A stretch of 64,000 nt of DNA from Gordionus sp. m RMFG-2023 (Eukaryota; Nematomorpha; Gordioida; Chordodea; Parachordodidae). A program made the translations under genes and the position numbers. Where the stretch lies: positions 83,925,561 through 83,989,560 of the forward strand of contig NC_088775.1 in assembly GCF_954871325.1 (NCBI RefSeq), given 5' to 3'. The notes under the pieces are model-generated. The model searched no databases. It was given only the letters and a program-made list of their open reading frames with translations, and was not told the DNA's origin. Shown here in pieces: positions 50,401-61,820 of the stretch; positions within the stretch are counted from its first letter, which is position 1; the number at the start of each line of letters is the position of its first letter.

Positions 50401-51474
50401 ATGATTTATCTTATTTATCACTAGCCCTTATTTTGTTGATACTTAAATTTATTTATCATTCGAATTTCATAGGGGAGATCCTGATAACAATTAGAGATAT
50501 TATTCCATCTTTTTAGTCAATGTCTCCAAGTTTTATGGACTTTTTGCAAAATCCTTTTCAATCGCTCCCCCCCCCCACCTTTATCCCGCTCTTTTTTCTA
50601 AAAAGAAATTTAATTTTTATATTAAAATGAAATATATTTCCTTTTTTGGTTTACGGAAAATTAACCCGCTGAGTATATATTTACCTGATTAAATAATTAT
50701 TATATAATAAAAAAAAATATTAAGTTTTTCAATTGAAATTATAAAAATACATTTTAATTTAAATAATTAAGATAGATATAAGCGGTGAGGACAATGTTCT
50801 ACGTTTATTCTTATTTTTATTCTTAACTGATGATTTATTTTTTTGTTGGGGAAGAAAAATATGCTAATAACCCTTTACACGAAAGAAAATCGTTTTTCAA
50901 AACAAAATATTTTTGTTTTAAGAGATTAATTTGCACAAAAAAAACACAAGCACATATTGGGTTTACCACTATAGTTGAACGCTATATGTTTAGCCGAGCT
51001 TTTACCCGCTAATTGTCATTTTGGGCCTCGGGGTTTTTCTTAAATTATAGCAGCTCAGATTTAAATATAAATAAATAATATAAATATAAAACGCCCTAAA
51101 ATTATCGGATTTTCACCGGGACGCGCCTTTAGATTGAACCGAATTAGCCGAAATTTAGCCGTTATCTAACTATATTCGTCATCCTTTAAAATTATTTTTT
51201 TCAAAAAACGAACGAGTACCTTAGAACCCCGGTCCGTGTAAATATATTTTCCACGGGTTGTCTAAAAAATTTTGGTGAAACGGGTAAAATCAGATTTTTA
51301 TCCTCGTCGATGTTATATTCTTCCATACGAATCAAGTCCAACATGTTTTCAATACATTTTTTTTTTATTTTCAATATTTTCTTCCCTACGATAACATCCC
51401 CAGTTGTCAGAACTTTGGTATTAAAAATGTTAAAATTAAAATTTACTTAAAAGATTTTAAATAACTAAAAGTTG

Positions 51475-51650
51475 AAAATTTTTTAACCCCCTGACCCGAT
51501 GTGTAAATTTTTTTTTAACTCGCCCGCCCACAATTAAATATTTTTATCTCCGCCCACCCATTCTTTAAAAAAATATAATTTAACTCTCCAGCCAGCCCAT
51601 TTAGAGGAGGTAGGCGAATGAGCTGAAATTCCACCCGTTAAGGGCCTCTA
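51475..51650. repeat. CCCGCCC/GGCCTCTA element fragment
   Basis: Repeated CCCGCCC and CCACCC words sit in an A+T-rich background. The right end reads inward as TAGAGGCCCTTAACGGGTGG, close to the TAGAG-type openings of the GGCCCG families. The left end was not found. Confidence 0.45.
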
Positions 51651-51792
51651 GTCTAGACATATTCAAGATCAGTGCCTTCTAAATGAAGGGGATAGGGGAT
51701 ATGATGTAATATTTCCTAGAATTCTATTGGGGTCAAGTAATACTACAGTATCATGACCCTTCATGATATTCTCCCGGGTATATATCCTTCCC

Positions 51793-52526
51793 CATAGGAG
51801 TATCCAGGAATTTTCTATTAGTGGGGGGGGGGGTCACTATTAGGGGAGTTTTCTCGCCGTACATATTAGTGGAGGTCTTTAATTTAATGTTTACAAGAAG
51901 TTTGCAATAGGTGGGATTTTAACCCACCCGCCCAGACGCGCTATTTTTCTGATGGGTTTATTAAAAATATCAGACGTTAGGTGCGCAATGGACGAAAATA
52001 TTTTTAAAACAATGGGCGGGCAATAGGCGGGGTGAAATATAATTTTTCCGGCGGCATATGATCCTTTTTTTAAAATACATAGTTGCATATTTGATAAGTT
52101 TAATTAAAAATACATTAAAATAAATAACCAACCCAGCCATTGAATTTAGCCCGGCGGGTTAAACAAAATATTATGATAAATGGATTAATTTAAAAAAAAA
52201 GAGTGTATGAATGTGCAGTCTTGTTAGCTAAAACCGACCCATTGCAGAACTCTAATGTTGACGCTTGGCAATATTATATATTTATAAAAATAATTTTGGT
52301 TTTTCGCTTTTTTTCTAAAAATTTCGAATTATAGTCGTTATTTTAAAAAATTATTAACCTTTGCCTATTTTTCCTTCAAGTTATTATTCATAGTGATATA
52401 TTATATACATTTGTTAGGGAGAGTGGGAGATATGTAGGGGGGGGGGGTTAATTTTTTTATCAGTTTAAACGATATTCACGAGAACAGGCTAACTTCTCAC
52501 TTTCCCACCCCTTGATTACGCCTGCG
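51793..52526. mobile_element. G-tract MITE interrupted by another element
   Basis: It starts CATAGGAGTATCCAGGAATT, followed by a run of about 13 G. It ends, read inward, in CGCAGGCGTAATCAAGGGG. Interior words (GGAGGTCTTTAATTTAATG; GAATTATAGTCG; TTATTCATAGTGATATATT) match the 30885-31319 copy. The match is broken exactly where the 51895-52254 element sits. Confidence 0.65.
51895..52254. mobile_element. 360-bp hAT-type element nested in the G-tract MITE
   Basis: The flanks ATGTTTAC (51887-51894) and ATGTTGAC (52255-52262) match at 7 of 8 positions. Ends are inverted: AAGAAGTTTGCAATAGGTGG on the left and TAGAGTTCTGCAATGGGTCG read from the right. The inside is rich in GCGGG and CCGCCC-type words (CCCACCCGCCCAG, GGGCGGGCAATAGGCGGGG). 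No coding capacity. Confidence 0.8.
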
Positions 52527-53699
52527 CCTTTATCTATTTTTGTAAATTGAAAATTAAGCATTATAAAACAAAGTTATCCAAGCCTTAAGCTATAAAATAA
52601 ACAAAGTCCTGCCAAGGCCGAACATGTAAGTTAGCAATTCAATTAGTAGAATATTGGAGGCAACACGTTCAGGACTCCTGCCTCCCAAAATAGATCTTAC
52701 AACCCATAGGAACCTATTTAGTACTCCTGAAAGATATATGGAGACCAATGTCATACTTCCCATGTGGACACTGCGATCTGTTTAAATAACTGAGAAATAC
52801 GTTACGTTTATGAATAAAATACATATAAGTAAATTAAATAGTGCTACAAAAAATGCTTTATAAGCAAGTTAGTAAAATTTTAACATTTCTGCTGAATTAG
52901 CATACCCAATGATGTATTACCACTAGATTAGTGATTAATTCATTAAATGCATTTAAAAGTGCCCATACATAGGAGGAGTCAGCATAGCGCCAATTGCACG
53001 TTGATTAAATGACATTAGTGTGCATCCATAGAATAATAAATAGACAATTAGTAAGGGTACAAACCTCAAGATGGCGCTACACTCCTATGTATGGACACTT
53101 TAATGAATCGCCAATCTACTGGTAACGCGTCGTGCGATGTATTATGAATTTTAATCTTTATTTAAGCTCTGTTTTTTTAAATGTCTCATTAGATTAATTA
53201 GTGGCACGTAACTAACGGAACGTTTTTACAGCTTTTTAAAAATATATTTTATTCTAAAAAGTGTTTTATGAATAGACATGTATATATATATAAATGATAT
53301 TTAAAAAGTTTTGTTTATTTTATAGGATAAACTCTAGTGTAAATAAATTAAATTTGAATGATGCCCCAATCCAATGATGCTATTTATAATTTCTTGAGTG
53401 TTAATTATTTGATAAATAAATATTCATAATTACTTAGTTTCTAGTGGTAGCGATAATGGGATAATATCGAAAATTGAACTAAACCATTCATTTTATCTTT
53501 AACTCTTTATTGTATAATGTATCTGGATTTCCGAATTTATTTTAAATCACCTATTTTTACCATCCCATCCGATGCACTGCTTGATGCTAACTAAAAAAAC
53601 ACAGCTGTTTAAAATATTTCTAAAAGTTAACATATATTTTTAACCCTTCTATAAAGGTTTCAGCATCGTGAGCTCAGGAGTATAGTCGTGAGTATCAAA

Positions 53700-54035
53700 A
53701 TATCGGTTAAATTGGGTCAATCTACAGGCGCATGCCGGAGAAAATCAGTTAACATTGAGGTTTTTTCATTGGGCTGCTACTATATTTTTAGGAAAAACCC
53801 CGAGGTCAAAGTAATAGTTATCGGCTAAAAACTCAGTTTAGCCTATTTTTTAGCTCGCTAAAAATTTGCTTAAACAGTTAAAAATACAGTAATTACCCAA
53901 CTATACTCAGGAGGAGATAGAGGAAAACGCTTCTGGAAGATTGAAAGTAATCCCGCGTTTAGATTTGAAGTCGGACTATTTTAAGGGCTAAGCTGTTTTA
54001 AAGTCGGCTCATATGGAGCGATTTTGCAAACATTA
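53700..54035. repeat. Composite repeat with AAAACCCCGAGG and GGCTCATATGGAGC words
   Basis: GAAAAACCCCGAGGTC and AGTTATCGGCTAAAAACTC recur in related form near 54641 (AAAACCCCGAGGGCTGAG) and, reversed, near 51036 (GGGCCTCGGGGTTTTTC). The right end (AAGTCGGCTCATATGGAGCG then GCAAACATTAA) resembles the MITE-A terminus. Ends are not resolved. Confidence 0.45.
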
Positions 54036-54090
54036 ATTTTAATTATATTCTATTATTTATTTAAAAAAATTATTATTTTTATAAAGGCAA

Positions 54091-54219
54091 TGTCCAAAAT
54101 TCAAAAAAAAATTCAATAAAAATTTTATGTTTAATTTTTAAAATTCATAAAATTTTATGTTTAATTTTTAAAATTCATAAAATTTTCAAAATTTATAAAA
54201 ATTTTCTATATTTTGGACA
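54091..54219. repeat. Small hairpin with 30-bp duplication
   Basis: TGTCCAAAAT on the left and ATTTTGGACA on the right form an inverted pair. Between them a 30-bp unit beginning AATTTTATGTTTAATTTTTA is repeated exactly twice (54121-54150 and 54151-54180). Confidence 0.75.
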
Positions 54220-55019
54220 GGTTTTTAATATTATATTTAGAATAGCCATTTATATTTATTTTCCTTAAAGTTTCTTCTTTTCCAAAACATGAGTCCATTT
54301 TCTCCTTTTTTCCAATATTAATATTGAGGGTCTTATCTCCAGGGTCTTCAAAACGCTTTAATTGACTTTATATATGAGTTTTTTTAAATATCAGCTGAAT
54401 GGAAGAAAGAAATAAATAAAGAAAGAAAAATTTCCTTTTTCTCAAATTTTCCCTTATTTATTTCGTTCTTGCCATGACCTATCTTTAACCTTCCTTGGGA
54501 TTATAGTTTGGTAATTAATAAAATATTTGGCCAATTCGGCTTAATCTAAAAAACGCGTACCGAAGAAAATCCACCACATCTAGAACGCGAGTTAATATAT
54601 TTCTGTTTTCTACAAAGCTGATCTATATTTTCAAAGAAATAAAAACCCCGAGGGCTGAGATCGCTGGTTTTAGTCTAAACTAGGGTAATCGGTTTTTAGC
54701 CTTCTAAAAATAGGCAAAAACGGCTAAAATAAATGGATACCAATTATAATTAAAATTTATTCTAGATAATATAACAATGTAAGTCTCATCAACTTAAGAG
54801 TGAAATTCTCGCTGTTGGCCTTTTTCTACTAGATATTAAAATAGCTTGTCCTTAATTTTTTTTATTTTTATTCTATTTTATTTTTTTTTCATTCCTTATT
54901 TCTAACGGATACTCTTAAAATATTGCAAATTATAATATCCTCAGGATTTCATAAAATATAAACCCACTTTTCCCCATATTATGTCTAGTAAAATATATAT
55001 ACGTATTTTATTTTTTTTA

Positions 55020-55180
55020 AATATAGCCGGGCCGGGCCGTAAATAAAACCAAATATTTTAAATCGCTATTATTATTATCTATAAAATATAAAAATAATAT
55101 ATTCTAAAAAAAAAACGGGCCGGGTCTGAAAATATAATATCCGGGTCGGGCTGTACAAATGGTACCTCTGCTGGTCTCTG
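55020..55180 (-). mobile_element. GGCCCG-rich element copy
   Basis: Read from 55180 on the minus strand it starts CAGAGACCAGCAGAGGTACC, then CCATTTGTACAGCCCGACCC. GGGCCGGG and CCGGGCCGGGCC words follow toward the far side. The other terminus was not fixed and may lie a little beyond 55020. Confidence 0.55.
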
Positions 55181-56978
55181 GTATACATTTTTTATTTTTC
55201 GTTATTTCTCGTTCTTGTATAAGATTAAAATTAAAAATTTTATTGACTTTGTTTTAAATATAATTTATCTTCATTTTAGTTTTTGTAACATTTTTTTTGG
55301 AGGGGAGTGAATATTATTTTTTGTATTTTGATAGCCTTTATTCAATTCGAATTTTATTATAATTTTAGGGCATAACAACCCGAAATTTTTTATAGAAAAT
55401 ATCAATTAAGCGCGTTTTTTTATAAAATTAAATAAAAAAAAATTTTTTAAAAATCGCTATGCAATTATTTTGTCCAAATCCTAGATAATATGCCATTCCT
55501 TTAAAAATGATGTTCGGTCCGAGTGCGACATTTTGGGCCAAATCGCGGGGTTCATTTAGTCTCATAGGGATTCGGAGTCATATTTAGTTTTATCCATGTT
55601 TGCATTAAAAGATTTCTTTCTTGGAATAATAACTTCTCTTTTCTACACTAAGATTTCCCACGTTATCTTTAAATAAAAAATAAATAAAATCTACCCAAAA
55701 CTTTGGTAAATACCTCCTCCCCTTGCATCCCTTTCCAGTAATTTTGGTTATAGTTTTCGCTTTGACGCCGGAATTTTAAATTGACAGGAAGTTGAATATC
55801 ACAGGGCATTAGTGTAACTCAAAATTTGTTTCATGCGAAATCTTTCTTTAAAATTCCCATGAATTTAAAAAGAGGAGAGATTTATGGAGCATTTATCAAT
55901 CTGGGCAATTTTTATGAAAAAAATTTCTAAAATATGCACCGCCCTCCCCTCCCCCATCACTTCTATATAAATATCCAATCACCAGACCTTATTTTTTATG
56001 GTTTTATTATGAGTTTTTTTTAAAAATTCTCTTAAATGCATCAATAACGTATTTGTATAGAGGATATACCCTTAAATGTATTGTCAAATTGAAAACTTTG
56101 CAAGTGTGCAATCTTATTTCATACAAGTGTAGGCTCGATAAAATTTCTGCATTTTTATTTTTGATGCCAAAGCCCAAGTGATTATTAGAAAAAGATATCG
56201 TGTTCTGGGAAGGAAGGTATTGTAACAGATTAAAAGGCTTAGGTGCCACTCGAATGCGGAATGTCGTGGTTATCAACCGCCAAAAGTCACTCAGCTATCC
56301 TTGAGAAATTTTAAGAATTGCCACATTGTTAAGTATCTTTTTTATCATTTCAGTGGATATATTCATATTATAAAGTATGCTTAACAAATTTTAGGAGAGT
56401 GAAAAGAATATATATTCATAGGCAGATGGTAATATTAAATTTTCAGGTGGGTAAGGTGTAATTTTAAGAGATGTAAATATGGTCTAAGGAAATTTAATTT
56501 AAAAAAAGTATTATAAATTTAATTCATAAAAGAAAATATCTTTTTAATTAGGTTAAAAATGGGAGATTTCAATGCTTATAATATATTTTGTCCCTTTACA
56601 TATTATTATAGTATATAATTATATTATTATGAAATACTAAATAGTATGTTTATATGTTATCTCACAAAGTTCATATTGAATTGAGGCCAAGTAAGACATT
56701 TTTTATAAAAAAAAAATTAATAACGAAAATTTTAAAATATTTCTCTTTTTAAAAAAGATTAGAAAGTGAAATTTTTTAAAAAAATAAATAATATATCTAA
56801 AGTTTGATCAAAATTTTTAAGGGAATATCTTATAGGAAGATTTACATCTTATTACTATTTATTTTCTTAATTTTATTTTTATTTCTACAGGATTCCGCCG
56901 TAAGTCTCATTTAATTGGAGGATAGCGGTATTTAAAAAGAAAAATCAGCTGTGGAACTTGCATTCGGTCTATAACTAA

Positions 56979-57001
56979 CCCCCCCCCCCCCCCCCCCCCC
57001 C
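56979..57001. repeat. 23-nt uninterrupted C run
   Basis: The longest G or C homopolymer in the window. No element termini are visible next to it. Confidence 0.9.
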
Positions 57002-58489
57002 AAGTACTTCATCTTCCATTAAAGAATAAACAAATAAATAAATTTAAATGATTATTTTATTTGTATTATTTATTTTATTTTTTTTTCTTCAAAACTTTCA
57101 CCTATATTTGCTCTATATATATTTTTTTTCTTCTTCTTTTTATATCTTTTCCTTTAAAAATATAAATAATGTTACTCTTACTATGTCTATATGACATAAT
57201 ATAATTAATAGAAATTTTATATATTATTTTTATTTAAAAAAAACGAAACATTTTGAACTTATACTTTTTTGTGTCTTATTTAAAAAATTTTATTTAGCAA
57301 GTGAAAAATGTTATAAAAAACATTCCATTTTCTTTGTTTGCTTTGATTCTTTTTCTTTCTTTCCATTTTTTTACCTTTCTTTCATCTTCATTTTATATAA
57401 CTGGGAAATAATTATTTATTATATTTATTTTTTCATAAATGTTAATTAATAAATATTATTTTTAAAAAAAAAATTTGTAAATTTATAAGCGGAAAGAATT
57501 TCCTTTTACAATTTCATTTATATATTATTTTATTTTTTTATTTTTTTTCAAAATCAAAATCAAAATCAATAACCAATCAATTAATTTGTTTTGATTTTTC
57601 TGTATTTTTTTTTGTTTTAATTAAATTTAACTTTTGATCTTATTTTATTTATTAAATAATTTCCAAAAAAAAAATAAATCGTTCAAATAAAAAATAATTT
57701 CAAAGATATTGGAAGAAAATATATAATTCAAATAAAAATTTTGTTTCGTGTCGTGACTCTTGACCAGATTAAAAATTTGAAAATATATTTTTTAAAAATA
57801 AGAATAAAATAATATTTTCAAAAAATAAAAATAAAATTATATTTTTATAAATAATATTTTTAAAAATAAAATCTAAAAATATATAAATTTTTAAATGAAA
57901 CATTAATAAATAAATATAAAAAAAAATTGATGTTAGTATGAGCGCGATCGGCTAGAATAAATTTACTATAAGAAAAATGTTATTATTTAATTTTCTTAAA
58001 ATTTATCCACCCCAAAAAATTGGTATTAAAAATATGAAATTTTAAAAATATCCGTTAATTTGAAAAAAGAAATCAATTTATTTATTTTATTTTTTTTAAA
58101 AAAACCATTTAAGTATTTTATTTTTATATATTTATTAAAATTGTTTTTTAATTACTTAAAATAAAAAACAAAATTGGCTATGTTTGAAGAGGATGATAAT
58201 TCATAATTCTCATTTTCACGTCTTCCGCCATCCTCAAAATTCTTTGACACGCCATTCTTAAAAGATGATGGAAGAGCTATGCCTAAATTTTGTAAAAAGG
58301 GGAGAAATGGGAAATATTTTTTTTGAATATGATATTTTCTATCTTTCTTTATTATATACCCTTATTTTTATAATAATCGTTTAAAATAAAAATTAATTAT
58401 TTTAAAAAAAAAATTAATTAATTTAAATTTATTTTCCAAAAAAAAATAAGAAGAAAGAAAATCATTTCCTTTTATTAAAAATTGTCATC

Positions 58490-59420
58490 CTTTGTACAGT
58501 TCCGGCAAAAAAAAATAAATAATAAATGATGATTATTTATATATAAATAATTAACAGAAATTAAAGTTATATTTTATCATTCGGGAAGATCATTTTATTA
58601 CTTATTTTCGAAAGAAAATCACGAAAGAAAAAAAGAAGAATTACAAATTGGTTATAATAACGATGATACGTTTACCTGTAAATTAGAGGATACATTTAAA
58701 ATACCATATTAAAGGTAAGAGAAATTTTAAAATTTTAACTTTTTTATAATTTTTAAAAAAAAAATTAAGATAAAATATAATTTTTATGTGAAATTTCATT
58801 TTTATAATTTGTATTGTGTGACGTTGTCATGGAATTTTGTATTTTTTAAACCGTCTTAGTTAAAAAAAAATTATTTTTTTTATATTATATCTCTTAATTT
58901 ACATAAATGTTTATTGAACTCAACTTAACTAGAAAAAAAGTATATATATCACTAAAAAAATTTTAGACATATTTTTTATTAAAATTATAACTTAAAAATT
59001 ATTAATTATAAAAATAATAATTATGAAACTATTATCTCATTTCTCAAAATATTAATTATTAGCCTCCCTTTATTTATTTTTTTTTATTTTTTTTTGCAGG
59101 ACAAAACAAATCATAAAAACCCATGATTTTTTTTTCCTATGGATTTATCAATTAAATTAAATTCTATTTATATAAAGCTTTTATCAAAATAATTTAATAT
59201 TTTTGTGGAGGGCAAACCCCGGCCAGCCTTATACAAAAAACATAACCAAATAGGAAAAACATTATTTCTTTTTTATTAAAGAAAAAGTTAAAATATATAA
59301 AATTTTTAAAAAAAAATTCTTGACGTGTTAAAAAATTTAATTTTTATTTTTAAAATAAAATTTTACATTTTTGAACGAACTAAAAATTCGCCGTTCAAAT
59401 CAGATAAAGATACTCATGAA
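58490..59420 (+). promoter_or_regulatory. Putative 5'UTR of COUP-TF with one intron
   Basis: A strong donor AAAG/GTAAGA at 58714/58715 and a pyrimidine-rich acceptor TTTTTTTGCAG/G at 59099/59100 bracket a 385-nt intron. The spliced leader would run from an unknown start before 58714 to the ATG at 59421. The second UTR exon has short upstream ATGs (for example in CCCATGATTT at about 59123), so translation may be restrained. I saw no clear core promoter. Confidence 0.5.
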
Positions 59421-61026
59421 ATGACCAAAGAAAATGGCTTGACGAATGGGCCGAACATTAAAAAGGGCGAGGAGATTTTATCTCACGGACATCTCAATAA
59501 TTGTTATTCCCCTAAGGCTCATCAACTCGGTCGAGGTAAAGGATCGATGTTGCACATAATCACTGACGGTTTAACTTCCAAGCAAAGAAACAACAACTTC
59601 GATAGCGTCGAAAAGTTGTTCGAACTAAGACAGAACGGGCTCCTCGCGTCGTTCAGAGGCGGCAAAATCGTGAACGGGTTTTGTGATGAGCAGGGGAAGG
59701 GGAGAGGGGGGTTAAAATCGAGCCAATCATCCAACCAATCAAATCAATCAACAAATAGATCATCGTCAAAACAATCAAAGGAATTTAACGAACCAAAATA
59801 TAGCGAATATATATCAACCTCTCATGGGGAATCGTCGAGTAGTAGCATTAATAGCCCTCCTAAGAGCGGGTGTATCTCGATACAAGATAGATTTGACGCA
59901 GCTGACGTGGATAATGTAACGGATACCCACTATACTAGTAAACCCTTCCTGAACGGTGAGGAATCGAGTATCCCGCGAAATCTCCTAGAGCGACACAATA
60001 CGTTGTTCGAACAATCGTCCAAATTCAATGACACCACCACTTTCCGGAATATCGGCAAAATTATCGAGACCGAAAAGACTAACGCCAACTATTATTTCAT
60101 GCCATCTACTTCGCGATCCTCAAGTTATCATGTAAAAAGCGAACATTTGGAGGAGGAAATGTGTCATCATAATGGAACCAATGGCAATGCTTACCGAACG
60201 GTAGCGGATAAAGTGGTAGTAGACAGTATTCTGAATAATTCGGTAATTTCATCTTTTCCCCAGCCAAAATTCATTAGTGATCTCAAAACGTTCGAAAATT
60301 TTTTACCCCGTATATCGAGCGATGCTCCTACAACATCAACTAAATATAAGAGCTACTATGCTAGCCCTGTTATCTCCGCTTACGATGAGAACACGAAACA
60401 AATGATGAGAAGCCTCATTCAATCTGCTTCGAGAAGTTTGGCCACCGCCACCAATAATCACTACATAAATCATTTGATTAAATCGAATCATTCGCAGACA
60501 GGCAACGCCCTTAAACAGAATGCGCCACCTAACCCGGTGACCTCCTATTATCAGCCTTCTGATTCGTTCAAATTAGACGACGGAGATATTAATTATGATG
60601 GTCACCATACCAAAGTTAAGAAAGAATCTCCTTCCATTCTTGCCAACGATTCATCCCTTTTCGAAAAATCAGAATTTCAATCGCAATCTCTACGCGAAAA
60701 TGGTGGTAACATCGACATGATAATAACTCAACAATCAAAAGGTGATAACGCGATGATGTCAAATGTCGATCCCTCTTCCGGTCTTAACAACCCTACCGGG
60801 GAGAGAACTCTGGTAATTTGCGTAGTGTGCGGAGATAAGAGTAGCGGGAAGCATTATGGGCAGTTTACTTGCGAAGGTTGCAAATCCTTTTTCAAGCGGA
60901 GCGTTAGGCGTAATTTAACTTATACGTGTCGATCTTCCAAAAATTGTCCCATAGACCAGCATCACCGAAATCAATGCCAATATTGTCGGCTCAAGGCATG
61001 CATTAAAATGGGTATGCGGAAGGAAG
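59421..61026 (+). CDS. NR2F: COUP-TF (NR2F) nuclear receptor, N-terminal region and DNA-binding domain, 3' exons missing
   Basis: This exon encodes 535 residues and then a G, ending at a donor G/GTTTAA (61026/61027) in phase 1. The start is the first in-frame ATG (59421, context [19 protein letters not shown]). The frame is open further upstream to 59325 but with no ATG. Residues 1-466 are rich in Ser, Asn, Gln and Lys with runs such as [11 protein letters not shown] and GESSSSS. Possible SUMO sites lie at VKSE and VKKE. The zinc-finger domain starts at Cys467 ([20 protein letters not shown]), has P-box CEGCKS, and the second finger [17 protein letters not shown]. All eight zinc cysteines are present. 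This sequence is close to COUP-TF/seven-up, a regulator of cell fate that binds AGGTCA repeats. The ligand-binding domain is not in the next 3 kb, so the following intron is long. Confidence 0.93.
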
Positions 61027-61449
61027 GTTTAATTATATTTTTTTAAATATTAGTATTCTATAAACAATTATTAAAAAATACTTTTCGTTCCACTAGTACA
61101 ATATTCAGCTCTAGCTCCCTCTTAAGCGAATGAAACTGAGTTCCTCCACTCCCCCCCCCTTCCGATTCTAGTTACTCACCTAAGAAGGTATCCTTGCTTC
61201 GTATCATACCACCCCATTTCCCTAGAGGACCCTTATAAATAGTTAATTTGGTAAGAATTATGGGAAATGTTTATTCGATTTAAATTAACCTAAGTTTTCG
61301 GGGTAGATTAAGTTTATAAAGTTTTTCTCATAATTTGGAAAAATTTATTAAATTTAAATAATATTCTATTCTTAAAAAATTATTTTTTTTAAATAGTAGA
61401 ATATTGTCCTGAAAGTCTCATTTTTGTTTTGATTTTTAATAATTGAAAC
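61027..61449. other. Start of the COUP-TF intron
   Basis: No exon is recognised. A C run near 61150 (CCACTCCCCCCCCTTCC) stands beside CTCTAGTTAC-like words and may be a G-tract element stub. Confidence 0.4.
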
Positions 61450-61820
61450 TAGAGATCTGCAAAGTTAGGCCCGGCCCGTACCCGACCCGAGTCCGGGCCT
61501 AATTTTATTTAAAATAATCGGGTTCGGGCCGGACCGGGCCTAATTTTTTTTTTTAAAAATCGAGGCGGATCGGTCGGACTTTGGAATTTTTTTTAAATAT
61601 ATCTAAATTTATCAATTTTATATTGAATTTTTTATGTAAAATAAAAATATTTGATTTTATTTATTAAAACTAAGCAACATATAACATATGTCTTTTATTT
61701 TGAGTAATTATAAAAATTAATTTCTATATTTAAATAAATTCGGGCCGGGCCGGCAAAACTTTTTTTAAAAAATTTCGGGCCGGGCCGGGCTTGAAAAATT
61801 AGGCCCGATGCAGATCACTA
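61450..61820. mobile_element. 371-bp GGCCCG-rich hAT-type element
   Basis: Perfect 8-bp duplications ATTGAAAC flank it at 61442-61449 and 61821-61828. It starts TAGAGATCTGCAAAGTTAGG and ends, read inward, TAGTGATCTGCATCGGGCC. GGCCCGGCCCG, CGGGCCGGACCGGGCC and CGGGCCGGGCCGGGC words are packed at both ends and the centre is A+T-rich. It lies in the first coding intron of COUP-TF and has no coding capacity. Confidence 0.9.

Larger units (their letters stand above)
52527..58489. other. Intergenic between element cluster and COUP-TF
   Basis: Apart from the repeats listed separately, this is A+T-rich DNA with no confident gene. An ATG-started 89-codon minus-strand ORF at 56276-56007 (MITTTFRIRVAPKPFNLLQY at its start) is the longest clean frame, but no family is recognised. 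Positions 57040-58480 are almost homopolymeric A/T mixture and probably form the distal promoter region of COUP-TF. Confidence 0.5.

Noticed and set aside
56007-56276. 89-codon minus-strand ORF
   Set aside because: No recognisable domain, no neighbouring exon signals and no homologue that I recall. It remains a possible but unsupported gene.
59522-59734. Minus-strand ORF over COUP-TF
   Set aside because: It is the antisense shadow of the receptor's N-terminal coding region.
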